Assembly (NCBI GenBank): GCA_003427395.1
Contig: BFEA01000952.1
Coordinates: 246,622-266,822, forward strand
Direction of reading: 5' to 3'
Origin: Chara braunii
Taxonomy: Eukaryota; Streptophyta; Charophyceae; Charales; Characeae
DNA length: 20,201 nucleotides
Positions 1-9,735 of this stretch are shown here, in pieces; within the stretch, counting starts at the first letter, position 1; every line of letters begins with the position of its first letter. The notes beneath the pieces are model-generated. The model saw nothing but the letters and a program-made list of their open reading frames with translations. It was not told the DNA's origin and did no database searches. The position numbers were made by a program, and so were the translations under genes.

Positions 1-1002
1 CCCCGGCGGCGGGGGTCCGGGGGTCAAACCCGTACCCCGGCCTTGCCCCCGGGGGCCCCAGCGTGACAACCCTGGTGAGTTCTACCAATGCCGAACCATT
101 GGCCACACCGGTCCCGATCCTGGCCAGCTGCCGGCTGTACCGAACTGTCGAGCGCTCGTACCGAGTGTCCATCCGAGTTCCCACGAGTCACTCAGTAAGT
201 CATGGGGGCTTGTTAAGTTATGTGTGTCGCCCACTCAATAATCCCCGTGTTACAACAATAAGCATAATTATGTGAAGTACGGCAAAATCAGCAAGGGATC
301 CTAATTAGATAAAATCTGTTTAAACTAGCGAGGAATAATAAATAGGTGAATCGGGTTAAAATCAACGAGAGCATAATTGGGCAAAAAAAGGTTAAATAAT
401 AAAATAATCATTTGTTTTTATTTTTTTTATCATTTTTAATTTTATGTTTATTTTAATTTCATCATTAAATTAAACAAAATCGGAGGCCTCATTTTCCCGT
501 CAAATTTCATCATTAAATTAAATAAAATCGGAGGCCTCATTTTCCCGCCAACTTGTCCACGCCGAAAAGGCCGCGCGAAGGCCTACTAGCATATCCTAGC
601 TCGACGGGTGGCTGGTTCGAAGGCACCCTCAGATCAGGCGAAAAGGGCAAGCACCAGGCGTGGTGGAAGCGGTTATCCAATCTTCAGGATTTGAGGGTCG
701 ATATCGGCAGTTGATGAAGGGGATTTCAGAGTTCATCTCTGGACCCCTCATTTTCCCCGACAGTTCCAACAATAATACCCAAAGAATCCCCCTATTCTCT
801 CTATTTCGGATGACCGACTGGTCTACGGCCGCCCGACAGTTAGCCCGGACCTCTTCTCGACGTCCCTGTCAAGGCCTCACCTAGTTGTCTAGAGAGTATG
901 TCACTGAATGAAGGGTGCTTCTTCTTTCTCAAAACTACAATTGTTGACCTGAGAAGGATGTTCTCCGGGATTACAAGGCTCTACACTCTGCAGCATCATC
1001 CA
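1..1002. other. Gene-free left flank
   Basis: I see no supported gene. The first 62 bases are strongly GC-rich with runs of C and G. From about 290 to 540 the sequence turns AT-rich with long T and A runs and holds a 48-bp tandem duplication. Short open frames at 63-275 and 660-884 show no domain-like composition and are probably chance. The right end borders the minus-strand gag fragment, so part of this stretch could be the decayed continuation of that element, but I could not recognise pol motifs in it. Confidence 0.6.
455..550. repeat. 48-bp tandem duplication
   Basis: Two adjacent copies, 455-502 and 503-550, each begin AATTTCATCATTAAATTAAA and end in CATTTTCCCG(T/C)CA. By eye they differ at two positions, a C/T and a T/C, so 46 of 48 bases match. 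Each copy contains CGGAGGCCTC. It is a local duplication in AT-rich non-coding DNA; no function is evident. Confidence 0.9.
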
Positions 1003-1740
1003 CTACTCTTTGAGAAACCATCTCATCGTTAAGTAGAGTCTCCATGACACCACTTTATTGAGCTTAAATCCTTTCCCGAAAGATATTCGTTCGACCGTCA
1101 AAACATGCGTAGGACAGTCCGCTCTAACCCCGGGTTCCACGACTGACATTGTCACCGGAACATTGTCAGTGAAAGGCTCATCCGCTATCTGCGCCGTATC
1201 AGTGAAAATCTTGTCGGTCAAGGGCACCGGGCTTCCTAGTTTGGGATCGATAAGCATCTGCTTAGGCTGACTAGGTGCTCGGCTCAAGAGCTCTGTTGTA
1301 TCAACAACTTTCACCGGAACCCATTTTCGTAGCGATAGTACTCTCCATTCCTCTTTATGTTCTTCCTGACCCACCGTAATCATATCTCGATCTACCATTT
1401 TCTTGAAAGAAGGGGGCAACAACGTGGTCACCACGACAAGGATGGGTGTCATAGGTGTTTCGCATCTAGACTATGAGATAATTTTCACGCTCTGACTCTT
1501 CACTGTCTTCTTTTCCTTATCCAATGGTGCTCGCTTGACCTCCACGTCCTCTTTTACCGAAGAAAATATGGATACATCCCTCAGATTGTCGGTCCTTTTG
1601 GCGTACTTTCGGTCGTCAAGTACCACTATCCCGTAGTCTATCGCCTTTTGAAGATCAGGGCAATCCCTTCCAACATGCCATCTGAACAACAATAGACGCA
1701 TGTGTTACCAGGAGTAATTGGTCCATCCTTAACACGTCTA
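1003..1740 (-). pseudogene. Ty3/gypsy-like gag C-terminal fragment, broken
   Basis: This is the C-terminal part of a retrotransposon Gag: a nucleic-acid-binding zinc knuckle followed by a charged linker. Reading leftwards, CVYC lies at 1689-1700 and HVGRDC at 1660-1677. Together they make a C-x2-C-x4-H-x4-C knuckle (1660-1700) that spans 41 bases where 42 are needed, so its two halves are in different frames. After the knuckle one frame runs through DLQKAIDYGIVVLDDRKYA, is cut by TAG at 1471-1473, and continues in the same frame to a stop at 1003-1005. The post-knuckle 'CPDLxxAI..G' wording is typical of gypsy Gag. No protease or RT follows, and no N-terminal capsid region is recognisable upstream. 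Its wording is unlike the gags of elements A, B and C, so it is probably a separate family. The identification is by motif only. Confidence 0.6.
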
Positions 1741-2990
1741 TGTCCTCCGTGTCCGCCTAACCCTTAAGTTAGGGCCTTGTCTGATCCTATGCCATAAGTG
1801 AGGGGGTTTATTAAAGGGGAAGGACTGAATGATCTAACGAACTACTTGGACAAATTGATGTGGGATTGTGAGAGATGTATAGTTATGCATGCTTGTGGAC
1901 TCTCACTTGGGGCGTCTTTTCGATAGGATAGCTACTTTAGATACTTGCCAAGTGCAGGGGCCATAGGTAGACTAGATGGATGATGGGAGGGAGAGCTTGG
2001 GATGACGATAAGACTGACCGTGTTAGGAGGTAGGACCAGTGCTAGCGCACAGTCTCATCTAGTGGTTGTGTTAGCTATCATTGATCCTGAATCATTAAGC
2101 AGGCGTCAGAAGTTAGTCTCAAGTGTAGTTTGCTTTGTCTTTTCATCTTTCAACCTCGTATAAATTTTGGCAGCCTCCTGTTCCTACGGGAAGCGTTGCC
2201 GAAATTTCTGCAAATCTGAAGGAGTTAGTTATTTTTGGACTCATAGAAATTCTGAAAAGGCACTTTTGCTACGGGAAGCGCTGCCGAAATTTTGTAGAAT
2301 TTGGGGAGTTAGAATATTTGTCAACCAGGAATTACTTAGCAAATCTATCCTGATTAGAGGAGGTGCTCGGTGACGTGGTACTAGTAGAGGAGCTAGAACA
2401 CGACTAGGGGAAATGTTCTCCCCTTGGCACAGGCATAAGTAGTACTTTCCTTTGACCTGTACTGTGATGCAGGTCTCCGTGCTGTCACTTGAAGGCTTGA
2501 GCTGTTCAGCCTATCCTTTCAGAAGGATCGTTCTTCTGTTATCACTAATAACAGGTCGATTGTCGATTCGTCGGTTTACGACTCAACCCCAATTCACCCT
2601 CAATACTCAACCTAAAAAGACTTTAGCCCTAGTGATTTTATTGTTTTGTTGAGGTTTCTCCTAGACTTTTATTGAATGGCCATTTAATAAAGGTACTCAG
2701 TATTTAATTATGGTTGGTTGGCTGGAGGTTGGGGCTTGCATGGCTAAAGCAAGGGGTATGAGTGTAGAGGTTGATTGGAGTTGACTGCGTGTAGTGCATG
2801 GATTCTTGCTTGATTCTGTGGTGTGATTGCAGGTATGTATGGAAGAGTCTTATCTGATTCATGTTGAGTGATGTTGCGTTGGATTCAGATGGGCAAACCA
2901 CTCAACAGTCGTGAGAGGGAACTACCCCACAACCTTTGTGTTTGAGTGAGACTGTTCTGTACCTGTCCTGTTGAAATAAGCGTACGTTTG
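1741..2990. other. Gene-free stretch
   Basis: I recognise no coding sequence on either strand. The stretch has moderate composition, frequent TAG/TGA in all frames, and one imperfect direct repeat at 2178-2320. A short minus-strand open frame at 2704-2901 and a plus frame at 2452-2652 have no recognisable motifs. It may be decayed LTR or untranslated retroelement sequence, given what lies on both sides, but nothing visible proves this. Confidence 0.55.
2178..2320. repeat. Imperfect direct repeat pair, about 57 bp
   Basis: Copy 1 is near 2180-2237 and copy 2 near 2264-2320. Both carry CTACGGGAAGCG(T/C)TGCCGAAATTT, then a diverged tail containing GGAGTTAG and ending ATTTTTG or ATATTTG. The period is about 86 bases. 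A segment just before copy 1 (TAAATTTTGGCAGC, 2161-2174) is nearly the inverted form of GCTGCCGAAATTTT in copy 2 (2279-2292), so the locus can also fold back. No function is inferred. Confidence 0.65.
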
Positions 2991-3690
2991 GGTTACCCCC
3001 ACAGAGGTAATCCCGACGGTGTCCTTTCTGTTGATGTTGAGAGCAGTTGTGTTTCATCCTTGTTCGAAATTATTTTGGTGGAACTATAAGGTTCCGGGCG
3101 GAAGGGATAGCGTGTCGCTGGTGGTGCGCCAGACAACTCACCACCGCACCAAATTCCTTTCTGCCCTAGGGGCCGTCTTACCCCGCACCCGTTGGGACAC
3201 CTCAGGGTGCAGAAGACGGAAAGACCCTCAGGCCGGTTTTGCATCCGCTAAAGGATTACCTCCCCTTGGCGCGCGCTTCAGCCAACGCTTGAGCGTCGGA
3301 AGTAACCCCATGGCTCCGAAGAGACCATTCCGGTATGAGCACCACATAACGCGCCGTCATCGCTGGTACTCGCGTAGAGCTGCATGACAAATTGGTATAG
3401 GTAGGTTCTGCATTCGCGCGATCTTAAACTAAATCCGCGCGCACAGCACTTACCGATTCTCGCCCTAAGGTTATGGGTCGGGCGGCGAGAACCAAGGAGC
3501 GTCATGACTAATAGATTCGGGTTTTTTGGTATCGCGAAGCGACGCATGGGCGAACTACCAGTCCTAGCCGACCCATGGGAGTCCGCGTACGGGTCTTTAT
3601 TACCCCGGACATCAGGTAGCCTATGGGTCTGATTTTCGGGTCTCCTCCGCGCGTGTGTCGTTTGCATCCGCCTACCCCTTTTATTGGAGG
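2990..3690 (+). repeat. Diverged LTR-like segment (copy X)
   Basis: This GC-rich, hairpin-rich stretch has no credible gene. It is colinear with 3820-4340. Shared blocks are GATTACC near 3255 and 3885, the hairpin around CGCTTGAGCGTCG near 3285 and CACTTGAGTGTCG near 3912, TATGAGCACCA versus TACGAGTACCA near 3333 and 3960, GGTTATGGGTC versus AGTTATGGGTC near 3470 and 4101, and a block near 3620 (TATGGGTCTGATTTTCGGG) matching 4295-4310. Stem-loops include GGTGGTG/CACCACC (3120-3126/3139-3145) and a two-part stem, CCGTCTT/AAGACGG enclosing GCACCC/GGGTGC (3173-3219). Because copy Y leads into the primer-binding site of element A, X is probably a related older LTR. Overlapping open frames on both strands here look like chance. 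Confidence 0.5.
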
Positions 3691-3784
3691 AGGTTACCAA
3701 ACTAATGAGAGTGGAGTGAGTTTTTCTTTTTGAATTTTCAAGGTTGGACGTTGTAGTCTGTGGCAGCCGTCAAAGTCAAACCCC

Positions 3785-4627
3785 TTGATATTTGACCGCC
3801 ACGACGGCTTAAAGTTGTCTACGCAACCCCTCTGCAGAGGGTGTGGTCTTCAACCGCACATGGCGGTTGTCCGGCGTCGAGAGATTACCCCTGAAAGCGC
3901 TTGTCAGCCGACACTTGAGTGTCGAACGCGACCCTCGAGGTTATCAAGGGCCGTGAAGATACGAGTACCATATAGTACCCCATCAGCGCAAATGCTTGCG
4001 TATGTCCTCATGGCTGATTGTCATGAGGAGGCCATGCGCTCGCCCGACTCTAGTACAGAAGTTCAGTGCGCGATACCGATCTGAGTCTTGCCGTATAAAG
4101 TTATGGGTCAGATACTGAAGGAACTAGGAGTTGTTGTGTCGTGGCTGTTTGTGGTGTTTGTTTGTCTGTGTTCCATGTGTTATAAATGGTAGGTGTGAGT
4201 GTTGTAGTGTAACGCGTGGTGTGAGTAGTGCGTCCTAGTCGACCGGCGCTGAGTCGCGTTTGGGACTTCAGCACCCCAATACGGCGATTCGCGTATGGGT
4301 TCGATTTTTGGGCGTTCGACCGAGCGTAACCCCCTATGCTACAGCGAACGAGAAGCGCGCTCGGTTGGGCCACCTCTGCAATTGCACACGAAAAGCTTTC
4401 GCATGTGGTTCAGTAGCTCAGCGGGGATACGCCCACCTAAGGAATGGTGACAGCTCCCGCTGGTGGAGGTAAGCGTTGCCTCGCGTGACCCTGTCCTGTC
4501 GTAGGGGCTCGCGAGAGGTACGGCTGGCGCACTCGGCCGGAGCGGCAAACGCTGTACGCGATAAGTCCTGCATAATCCTGCGTGACGCGGCCGGGAGGGT
4601 CCCCGTGTGGGACCGATGCGCACGACA
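3785..4627 (+). repeat. Probable 5' LTR (right part) of element A (copy Y)
   Basis: The stretch lies immediately upstream of the tRNA-Asp primer-binding site and ends ...CGACA at 4627, two bases before it; this is where the 3' end (CA) of a 5' LTR should fall. The left boundary is unknown because no second LTR copy is recognisable downstream of pol; the start given is only where similarity to copy X becomes visible. It has a candidate TATA box at 4181-4187 and several hairpins: the palindrome CCCTCTGCAGAGGG (3828-3841), CAACCGC/GCGGTTG (3851-3869), CGACACT/AGTGTCG (3909-3924) and CCTCATG/CATGAGG (4006-4028). If this is an LTR, R-U5 would be roughly 400 bases. That it is an LTR rests on position, not on a matched pair. 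Confidence 0.55.
4181..4187 (+). promoter_or_regulatory. Candidate TATA box in the LTR-like region
   Basis: TATAAAT occurs once here, about 450 bases before the primer-binding site, in a stretch rich in TGTG and GTGT. The distance fits an LTR promoter that starts transcription near 4210 and leaves an R-U5 of about 400 bases. No transcription-start evidence exists in the sequence. Confidence 0.3.
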
Positions 4628-4629
4628 GG

Positions 4630-4649
4630 TGGCGCCGTTGCCGGGGATC
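4630..4649 (+). promoter_or_regulatory. Primer-binding site, tRNA-Asp type
   Basis: TGGCGCCGTTGCCGGGGATC matches, over 20 bases, the reverse complement of the 3' end of plant tRNA-Asp(GUC) including its CCA. In LTR retrotransposons this site binds the tRNA that primes minus-strand DNA synthesis, two or so bases inside the 5' LTR. It fixes the orientation of element A as plus and its LTR end at about 4627. Asp-tRNA priming is known in several plant gypsy groups, such as Tat/Athila-like elements. Confidence 0.85.
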
Positions 4650-4966
4650 TCGGGTGCCTACCGGGGTCCGTAAGAGAACGAACCCAGGTTAAGTGCAGGT
4701 TGATGATCTAGGCAAAACGACAAAGGTTATAGGTTGGATTGGCTTATATAAGAGGGTTGTATATGGAGTCATAATAAGACTGAGCGATATATAGTGCGAT
4801 TAAAGGTTGTATCTTGGGTGTGAATGAATAATGGTATAGCGGTTAGCTACACCTAGAAGTAGAGTGGTCAAAGATGATGTAGGGCAAGCCCTCTGGAACT
4901 TGTCGAACTGCTTACCGGTCTATCCCTTGTTACTCCTGTCAAGTTGGTTAGCAAAAGAAGGTAAAG
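4650..4966 (+). other. Untranslated leader of element A
   Basis: The 317 bases between the primer-binding site and the first Gag ATG have no open frame of note. It contains CTTATATAAG near 4744, which resembles a TATA box but lies on the wrong side of the primer-binding site for an LTR promoter. A packaging signal would be expected here, but I cannot identify one. Confidence 0.6.
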
Positions 4967-7204
4967 ATGCCGGATGCAGACGGAATCGAGCGGGGTCCGG
5001 CAGCTACGCCAGCAGACTTCGTCAAGGCCCTTGAAAAAAGGGAGTTGGCACGACTACAGGTACCAAAGGTTGATATCTTCCATTTTGAAGGAGAGAGGGT
5101 GTGGAAATGGCTGGAGCTGCTGGAACAGGTTACAGCCGAGGTGCCTGAGGTAGATAAGTTTAAGTTCCTACCTCGATATATCTAGTGGGAAACCCGGCCC
5201 GAAGTAATGAAAGTAGTTGCTGAAGCAGGGGGAGACTGGGCAAAGTTCAAGGCTAAGATGCAAAGGCGATTCAAGTTAGGGGATGACCTGCTAACTAAGC
5301 CAGACTTGGAGATGCTACAGCGGGATGAGTTCTCCACGGTAGGGGCCTTCGCCACAGCGTTCGAGAAGATGGCAAAGAAAGTCCCAGGGTTGGCGGAAGA
5401 TGAACAGTGTGCCACTTTCCTGGGCCACTTTAAAAATTGGGAGGCCTTGTTGTTAACCAAGAAGGTTGCGCCAAGAAAGAAACTGACTTGGGCCGCCATA
5501 AAGGAAGGTGTGATAGAAGGAGAACTGGACCAAGTAGACATTTTTCAGATGAGACAAGCTAGGAAGAAGAGGAAGGCTTTGGATGCCACCACGAGTGATG
5601 GACGCGATTTCAAGAAAATGATAGAGGACGCGGTGGCCCAGCTTGACGCAGAAAAGGAGGTGAAAAAAAAAACTATGGTGGCACCACAGGCCCAAGGGAA
5701 AACCAAGAAGGCAGCGGTGCAGGAGGAAGAAGAAGAGGAAGAAAAAGAGGAGTCTGGGCCACAAAAGTTGACAAAGGCTCAGAGAAAGGCAAGGAACTTG
5801 GCTCCGGGGGGGCAAGGTTCAGGGAGGGGTCAGGTCCCGCAAGCTGTAGCCATGCCACCTCCTGAGTCGCCCAGTCAGGCTGCACCAACACACTATGGGT
5901 CATGGCCAGGTTGTGGAGCTTCAAGTCACTGGCATGGGCACTGCTCATATGCACCATGGCCGATGAGTGGGCTGCATGGATCATGTGCCGGACCGCCGAT
6001 GAGCACTGCTTCCTGCGGCTGCCCAGGTCCCCAAGCTCAGCAAGTGAGCCACCCAAATCCACCGCCAAACCAACCTCAGCAGTCAGCCCCACAAGGATCA
6101 CATAGCAACCAAGGCAGCGGACGCGGACAAAATCAAGGATGGGGCTGAGGGCGAGGAAATGGTGGCCGAGGAGGAAACGGCAGAGGAAATGGTGGTGGTA
6201 ACGCTACAGGCGGGGGAAATCGGGACTGGATTGCATCCGGAAGTCAGGGTGGTCCAGCAGGTGGAAGAGGTGCTGGCAGATGTAGAATAGACTAGAGGAA
6301 TGTTATTTGTTGGCACTGCGGGCAGAAAGGCCACACTATCAAGTTCTGCCATGTCAGGAGGAATGATTAGGACGAAGGGTTAATCAGCACCAACTATGAT
6401 GGGGATATGTATGACAAGTGGGGGTACCACCTTGATCCAAGGACCCTAGGCGGGACAAGGAAGGAGGCCCTACGACGAGCCGAGGCAGGTCAACCACCCG
6501 CCCCTCCGGCCATGTTTCGGATAGGGCAGGAGAAAGAGGTCCGTAGTGACCTCAGGGTGGAAGAGGTATGAGAGAATGAAGAAGTGAAGCAAGAAAGGAA
6601 GGCCGACACTATCAAGGAAGAACCAATCATAGTAGAGTCCGACGATGAGGTAGAAGAAGACTGCTGGAACAGGCCGCGACACGTTGAGACAGGGGAGGAT
6701 TACTGGAGGACGGTCCGACAGACAATGGAAAGAATGGAGGACCTGATAGACAAAGTCGGGCGGTACCAACAGAAGCTGATTGATATGTGTGAAAAAGCCA
6801 CGGAGTGGAAAGGTAAGGAACCACAAGTATACCTCTACGACCTAGGTCCAGGGTCGCAAGGAGGATCTGGTAACCTGCCAAACGTCACGACTTCGGGGCC
6901 GACGCCAAGGTCCGGAATGACCTACAGACCACCCTCCAGGACGGGGAGGGTGCCACATGCTGTCAGCACGAGGGCTAAAGGGCCGGTGAGCTCCGAAGAA
7001 CTGGCCAAGGATGTTCCTGGACCCAGTGGAGAGAAAGAGGTAGTGGACGTTCCAGAGGGACAGGATGACGAAGATGATAGGTTGAGGAAGGAAGAGGATG
7101 AGAGCGTCGAGCAAAGAGCCAAAAAGAGGGGTGCCAAACCTAATACAAACAAGGCACAAGAAGTAAAAAAAAGAAGTAATACGCTGTCAGGGTGGACGAG
7201 ATAA
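4967..7204 (+). pseudogene. gag of element A, stop-ridden
   Basis: Gag forms the particle and packages RNA. One frame runs from ATG 4967 (MPDADGIERG) to TAA at 7202-7204, interrupted by TAG 5183, TGA 6146, TAG 6293, TAG 6368 and TGA 6569; the protein character continues in the same frame across each. Order: capsid-like region (about residues 1-200, with FHFEGERVWKWLELLEQV and a 'RRFKLGDDLLTKPDLEML' stretch), an acidic run of E residues near 5725-5755, a lysine/arginine-rich turn, a Pro/Gln/Gly tract, an RGG-like Gly-rich tract (6150-6210), then an intact CCHC knuckle CWHCGQKGHTIKFC at 6308-6349. A long charged tail (6400-7160) follows. The true Gag/protease junction is at an A8 run (7165-7172), after which coding sense moves to the -1 frame, so the last residues before 7204 are probably off-frame. 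Without the breaks it would be about 740 codons, long for a plant gypsy Gag. Confidence 0.82.
7163..7179 (+). promoter_or_regulatory. A8 run at the gag-protease frame change
   Basis: In the Gag frame the codons read GTA AAA AAA AGA. The run A-AAA-AAA has the layout of a -1 slippery heptamer, and the protease frame is the -1 frame. However, TAA at 7177-7179 stops that frame at once. This is either a dead programmed frameshift site or a simple homopolymer indel. I cannot tell which from one copy. Confidence 0.35.
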
Positions 7205-7902
7205 TGGACAGGATACTCGAAGGTCATAATCATTTTATGAACCTGAAGGATGTCCTGGTCTCAGCGCCTAGACTTAGGGATGAGCTAAGAGCAAGACTAT
7301 CCAGGAAGATGGTAGCCAACATACGGTTAGGGACTATAATCCCTAAAGAGGCTGAGTGGGATGAAACGGGTACTAAGATGGACTCGAAGTCCGTCGCATG
7401 TGGCTGCCTCGACGTTGTGGTGAAAGGGAAGACATGCACAACGATGATAGATAGTGGCGCGGAGATGAACCTCATAAAAGAGGAACACGCTATGCATCTA
7501 GGGATGAAGGTAGACTCAGATCGCTCCGACAACGGGGTTTTGATGGGAGCGAACAGTCGGTCGATTTTCATAGGGACCGCATCGTCTGTGATTCTAGAGA
7601 TTGGGAAGGTGAAAGTAACAAGTTTCTTTGTGATGCCTGACTTGGACCACCTTATCCTATTGGGTAGGTCATTCCTAAGTCGGACAGAGACGGTTATCCT
7701 CAACAAACATGATGGAACTATGTTCCTCGTCCTGTGCGACCCCGTATGTGGGAATTACGAGGTCATTACTTGCAAGAACACAGGACCCAAGAGCGTAAAG
7801 AACCGGCCCAACCCCGGTACATTCACCATTGAAGAGTCAGAAGAAGAAAGGCTAAGGTTAGAGAACAGCAGGCTCGAGGAGGTAAGAGAGCCAAGGCGCT
7901 GA
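7192..7902 (+). pseudogene. Aspartic protease region of element A
   Basis: This is the retropepsin-type protease that cleaves the polyprotein. It is uninterrupted for 236 codons. The active-site motif is IDSGAEMNLI with D-S-G-A at 7450-7461, and the distal LILLGRSFL near 7651-7680 matches the conserved ILGxxFL region. The start is not a real initiation site: a TAA at 7177 separates it from the A-run where Gag ends, and translation would need frameshifting or fusion to Gag. The N-terminal part (VDEIMDRILEGHNHFMNLKD to about residue 60) is a conserved-looking spacer. The end at TGA 7900 is a frame break, because the protein sense continues in another frame from about 7890. The catalytic motif looks intact. 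Confidence 0.8.
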
Positions 7903-8345
7903 CTCTAAGCTTGGCAAACATAGGCGATGCTATGAACATAGTGTCAACCTATGGGATGGCAGACCCTGAGGCTGTGGAGGCCTTGAAAGAGAGGGTAGTG
8001 GAGGGAATGGGTGCAGGGGAGATGAAACTGGTATATCGAACGTTTGGGAAGACAGGTGGGACAAGTGGAGCACAACCCCAAAGCGCAACTCGGTCTTTTC
8101 TAGGGGTGGGCTCAAGCAAGGTGCACAAAGGCGGTACAAAAGGGTAGATAAAAAGTGTCGCCTTGTTCCCATACTCGTCACCGAAGAGCAGGAAGTATAT
8201 TACGAGCGGGAACGAGAGCTGATACGGAAGATGCGAAAGAGAGCGGAGAATGGGCAATGCCGTATCATTCTCGACACAGAAAAGACGCTGATTATATGGG
8301 AGCCTGGCTATGAGGGGAAGACATGCTGCATATGCCTTCAGTGAT
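7890..8345 (+). pseudogene. Protease-RT linker of element A, frameshifted
   Basis: This linker between protease and RT is spread over two frames. Frame 3 carries LTLSLANIGDAMNIVSTYGM and continues to a TAG at 8145-8147. From about 8132 frame 2 carries RYKRVDKKCRLVPILVTEEQ, then NGQCRIILDTEKTLIIWEPG, and ends at TGA 8342. Sense then moves to the RT frame near 8330. The three changes of frame, near 7890, 8132 and 8330, are small indels. It has no catalytic motif; the WEPGYEG stretch just precedes the RT domain. Assignment rests on continuity between protease and RT. Confidence 0.6.
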
Positions 8346-9182
8346 GATGAGAGGGGGCGGCTGGACGTGGATATCACCCCTATGATCAGGATACACACCA
8401 TGTCGCACGAGCCATGGAACTTGCGAGGTGCACGGTACCCCAATCCAGCTGATGAAGAGAAGGTAGTTAACTACCTTGATGGAAAGATTCGTACTCATGT
8501 GGCAAATTACTCAAGTGGACAGTATGCATCCCCGTGGTTTTGCTTTATCAAACCCAATCGGACTCTGAGGTGGGTACAGGATTTGCAGGGCCTGAACGCT
8601 GTAACAGTGAGGGACGCAGGTGGTCTCCCCAACGCTGATGCGCTTTCAGAGGCATGCGTCGGGAAGGCCATTATATCACTCATTGACTTGTATTCAGGCT
8701 ATGACCAGTTTCCTGTGTACCTATCAAACAGGCCTATGACCGCCATGCATACCCCTCGAGGGTTGATCCACATGAACGCTGCGCCGCAAGGGTGGACGAA
8801 CGCGGTCGCCATGGTCCAGCGGCACATGGTGAGGGCAATGAAGCCCATAAGCCCTCACATCACGCAGCCATACATTGATGATCTGGCCGTGAAAGGGCCC
8901 AAAGAGAAGGATGAGCAGGAGGTGATGCCAAGGATTAGGCGCTTCGTCTGAGATCATGTGCAAGATTTGTGCAAGGTCCTACACTTGCTGAAGGAGCATA
9001 ACCTCACTGCCAGTAGATCAAAATCGAGCCACTGCATGAGCGGGGCCACTATCTTAGGATTTGTGTGCGACGAGAAGGGTCGTCGACCAGATACTAAGAA
9101 GACTAACAAGATTCTCGAGTGGCCAACACCGTTCCAGACCATCACAGAGGTAAGGAGCTTTCTTGGAACGTGTGGGTTTTGA
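8310..9182 (+). pseudogene. Reverse transcriptase domain of element A
   Basis: RT copies the element RNA into DNA. Motifs in order: PYASPWF-like SGQYASPWFCFIKPN then LRWVQDLQGLN (domains 1-2), LIDLYSGYDQF with the first catalytic Asp at 8685-8687, TPRGLIHMNAAPQGWTNAVA (domain 4, fitting the RYGLYEF..PFGLTNAP pattern), QPYIDDL with Y-I-D-D at 8871-8882, the palm end ATILGFVCDEKGRRPD, and EVRSFLGTCGF. The three catalytic Asp are present. TGA at 8949-8951 (before DHVQDLCK) and TGA at 9180-9182 (after LGTCGF) interrupt one otherwise continuous frame. The first replaces a position where Trp would fit. The domain follows directly from the linker and continues into RNase H. Confidence 0.88.
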
Positions 9183-9735
9183 AGAATTTTTATTAAGGGG
9201 TTTGCGGCAAAGATGGAGCAGTTACAGAAGCTTGTACGTCAGGGACAAGATTGGGAATGGGGAGAAAGGCAAGAATCGATAATAGAAAATCTAAAGAAAG
9301 AGTTTGAAGAAGGAGGTCTAGTACTGGGAGTACCAGATCATGCGGCAGCAATGACTTGACCTTTCATTATAGAGACGGATGCAGGGTCGACTGCTTTAGG
9401 AGGAGTGTTGATCCAGCGAGACTCCAACGGAGAAGAACGACCATTGAGATTTGAGAGTCAGACGCTCAACACATCGGAAAGGAACTACTCTCAGTTCAAG
9501 CGCGAGACCTTGGCAGTTCTTCACTGCTTGAGAATCTTCAGAAACTAGCTTTTCGGCAGCCAGTTTGTACTAAGGGTAGACGCTACGGCACTGACCGACT
9601 CTCTCAAGAACTTCGCTCTTTCAGATCCAACTATCGCCAGGTGGCTGACGTACATCTGGATGGTCGACTTCGATTTGGAGCGAATTCCAGGGAACAAGAA
9701 TCGGGCGGACAGGCTGAGCCGAGTCGACTGGGACA
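9183..9735 (+). pseudogene. RNase H domain of element A
   Basis: RNase H degrades the RNA strand of the RNA/DNA hybrid. It stays in the RT frame. The catalytic set is visible: D in PFIIETDAG (9378-9380), E in FKRETLAVLHCL (9504-9506), D in LRVDATAL (9579-9581) and D in NKNRADRLSR (9708-9710). The connection region RIFIKGFAAKMEQLQKLVRQ lies before it. Breaks are TGA 9357-9359, just before PFIIETDAG where Arg (CGA) would fit, and TAG 9546-9548 after CLRIFRN. Upstream it joins RT across TGA 9180; downstream it opens into an unusually long spacer before the integrase. Confidence 0.85.

Noticed and set aside
600-640. GGTTCGAAGGC, similar to a tRNA B box
   Set aside because: The flanking bases do not form a T-stem and no anticodon or acceptor arm is visible upstream.
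2993-3700. Overlapping open frames on both strands (83-140 codons)
   Set aside because: No motif or coding-like composition; the stretch matches an LTR-like, hairpin-rich segment, and GC-rich sequence keeps frames open by chance.
4405-4470. tRNA-like stretch (GTAGCTCAGCGGGGATAC)
   Set aside because: It resembles a D-arm, but there is no matching T-arm (GGTTCGA) or acceptor stem at the right distance.
4740-4755. CTTATATAAG as the promoter of element A
   Set aside because: It lies downstream of the primer-binding site, inside the leader; an LTR promoter must lie upstream.
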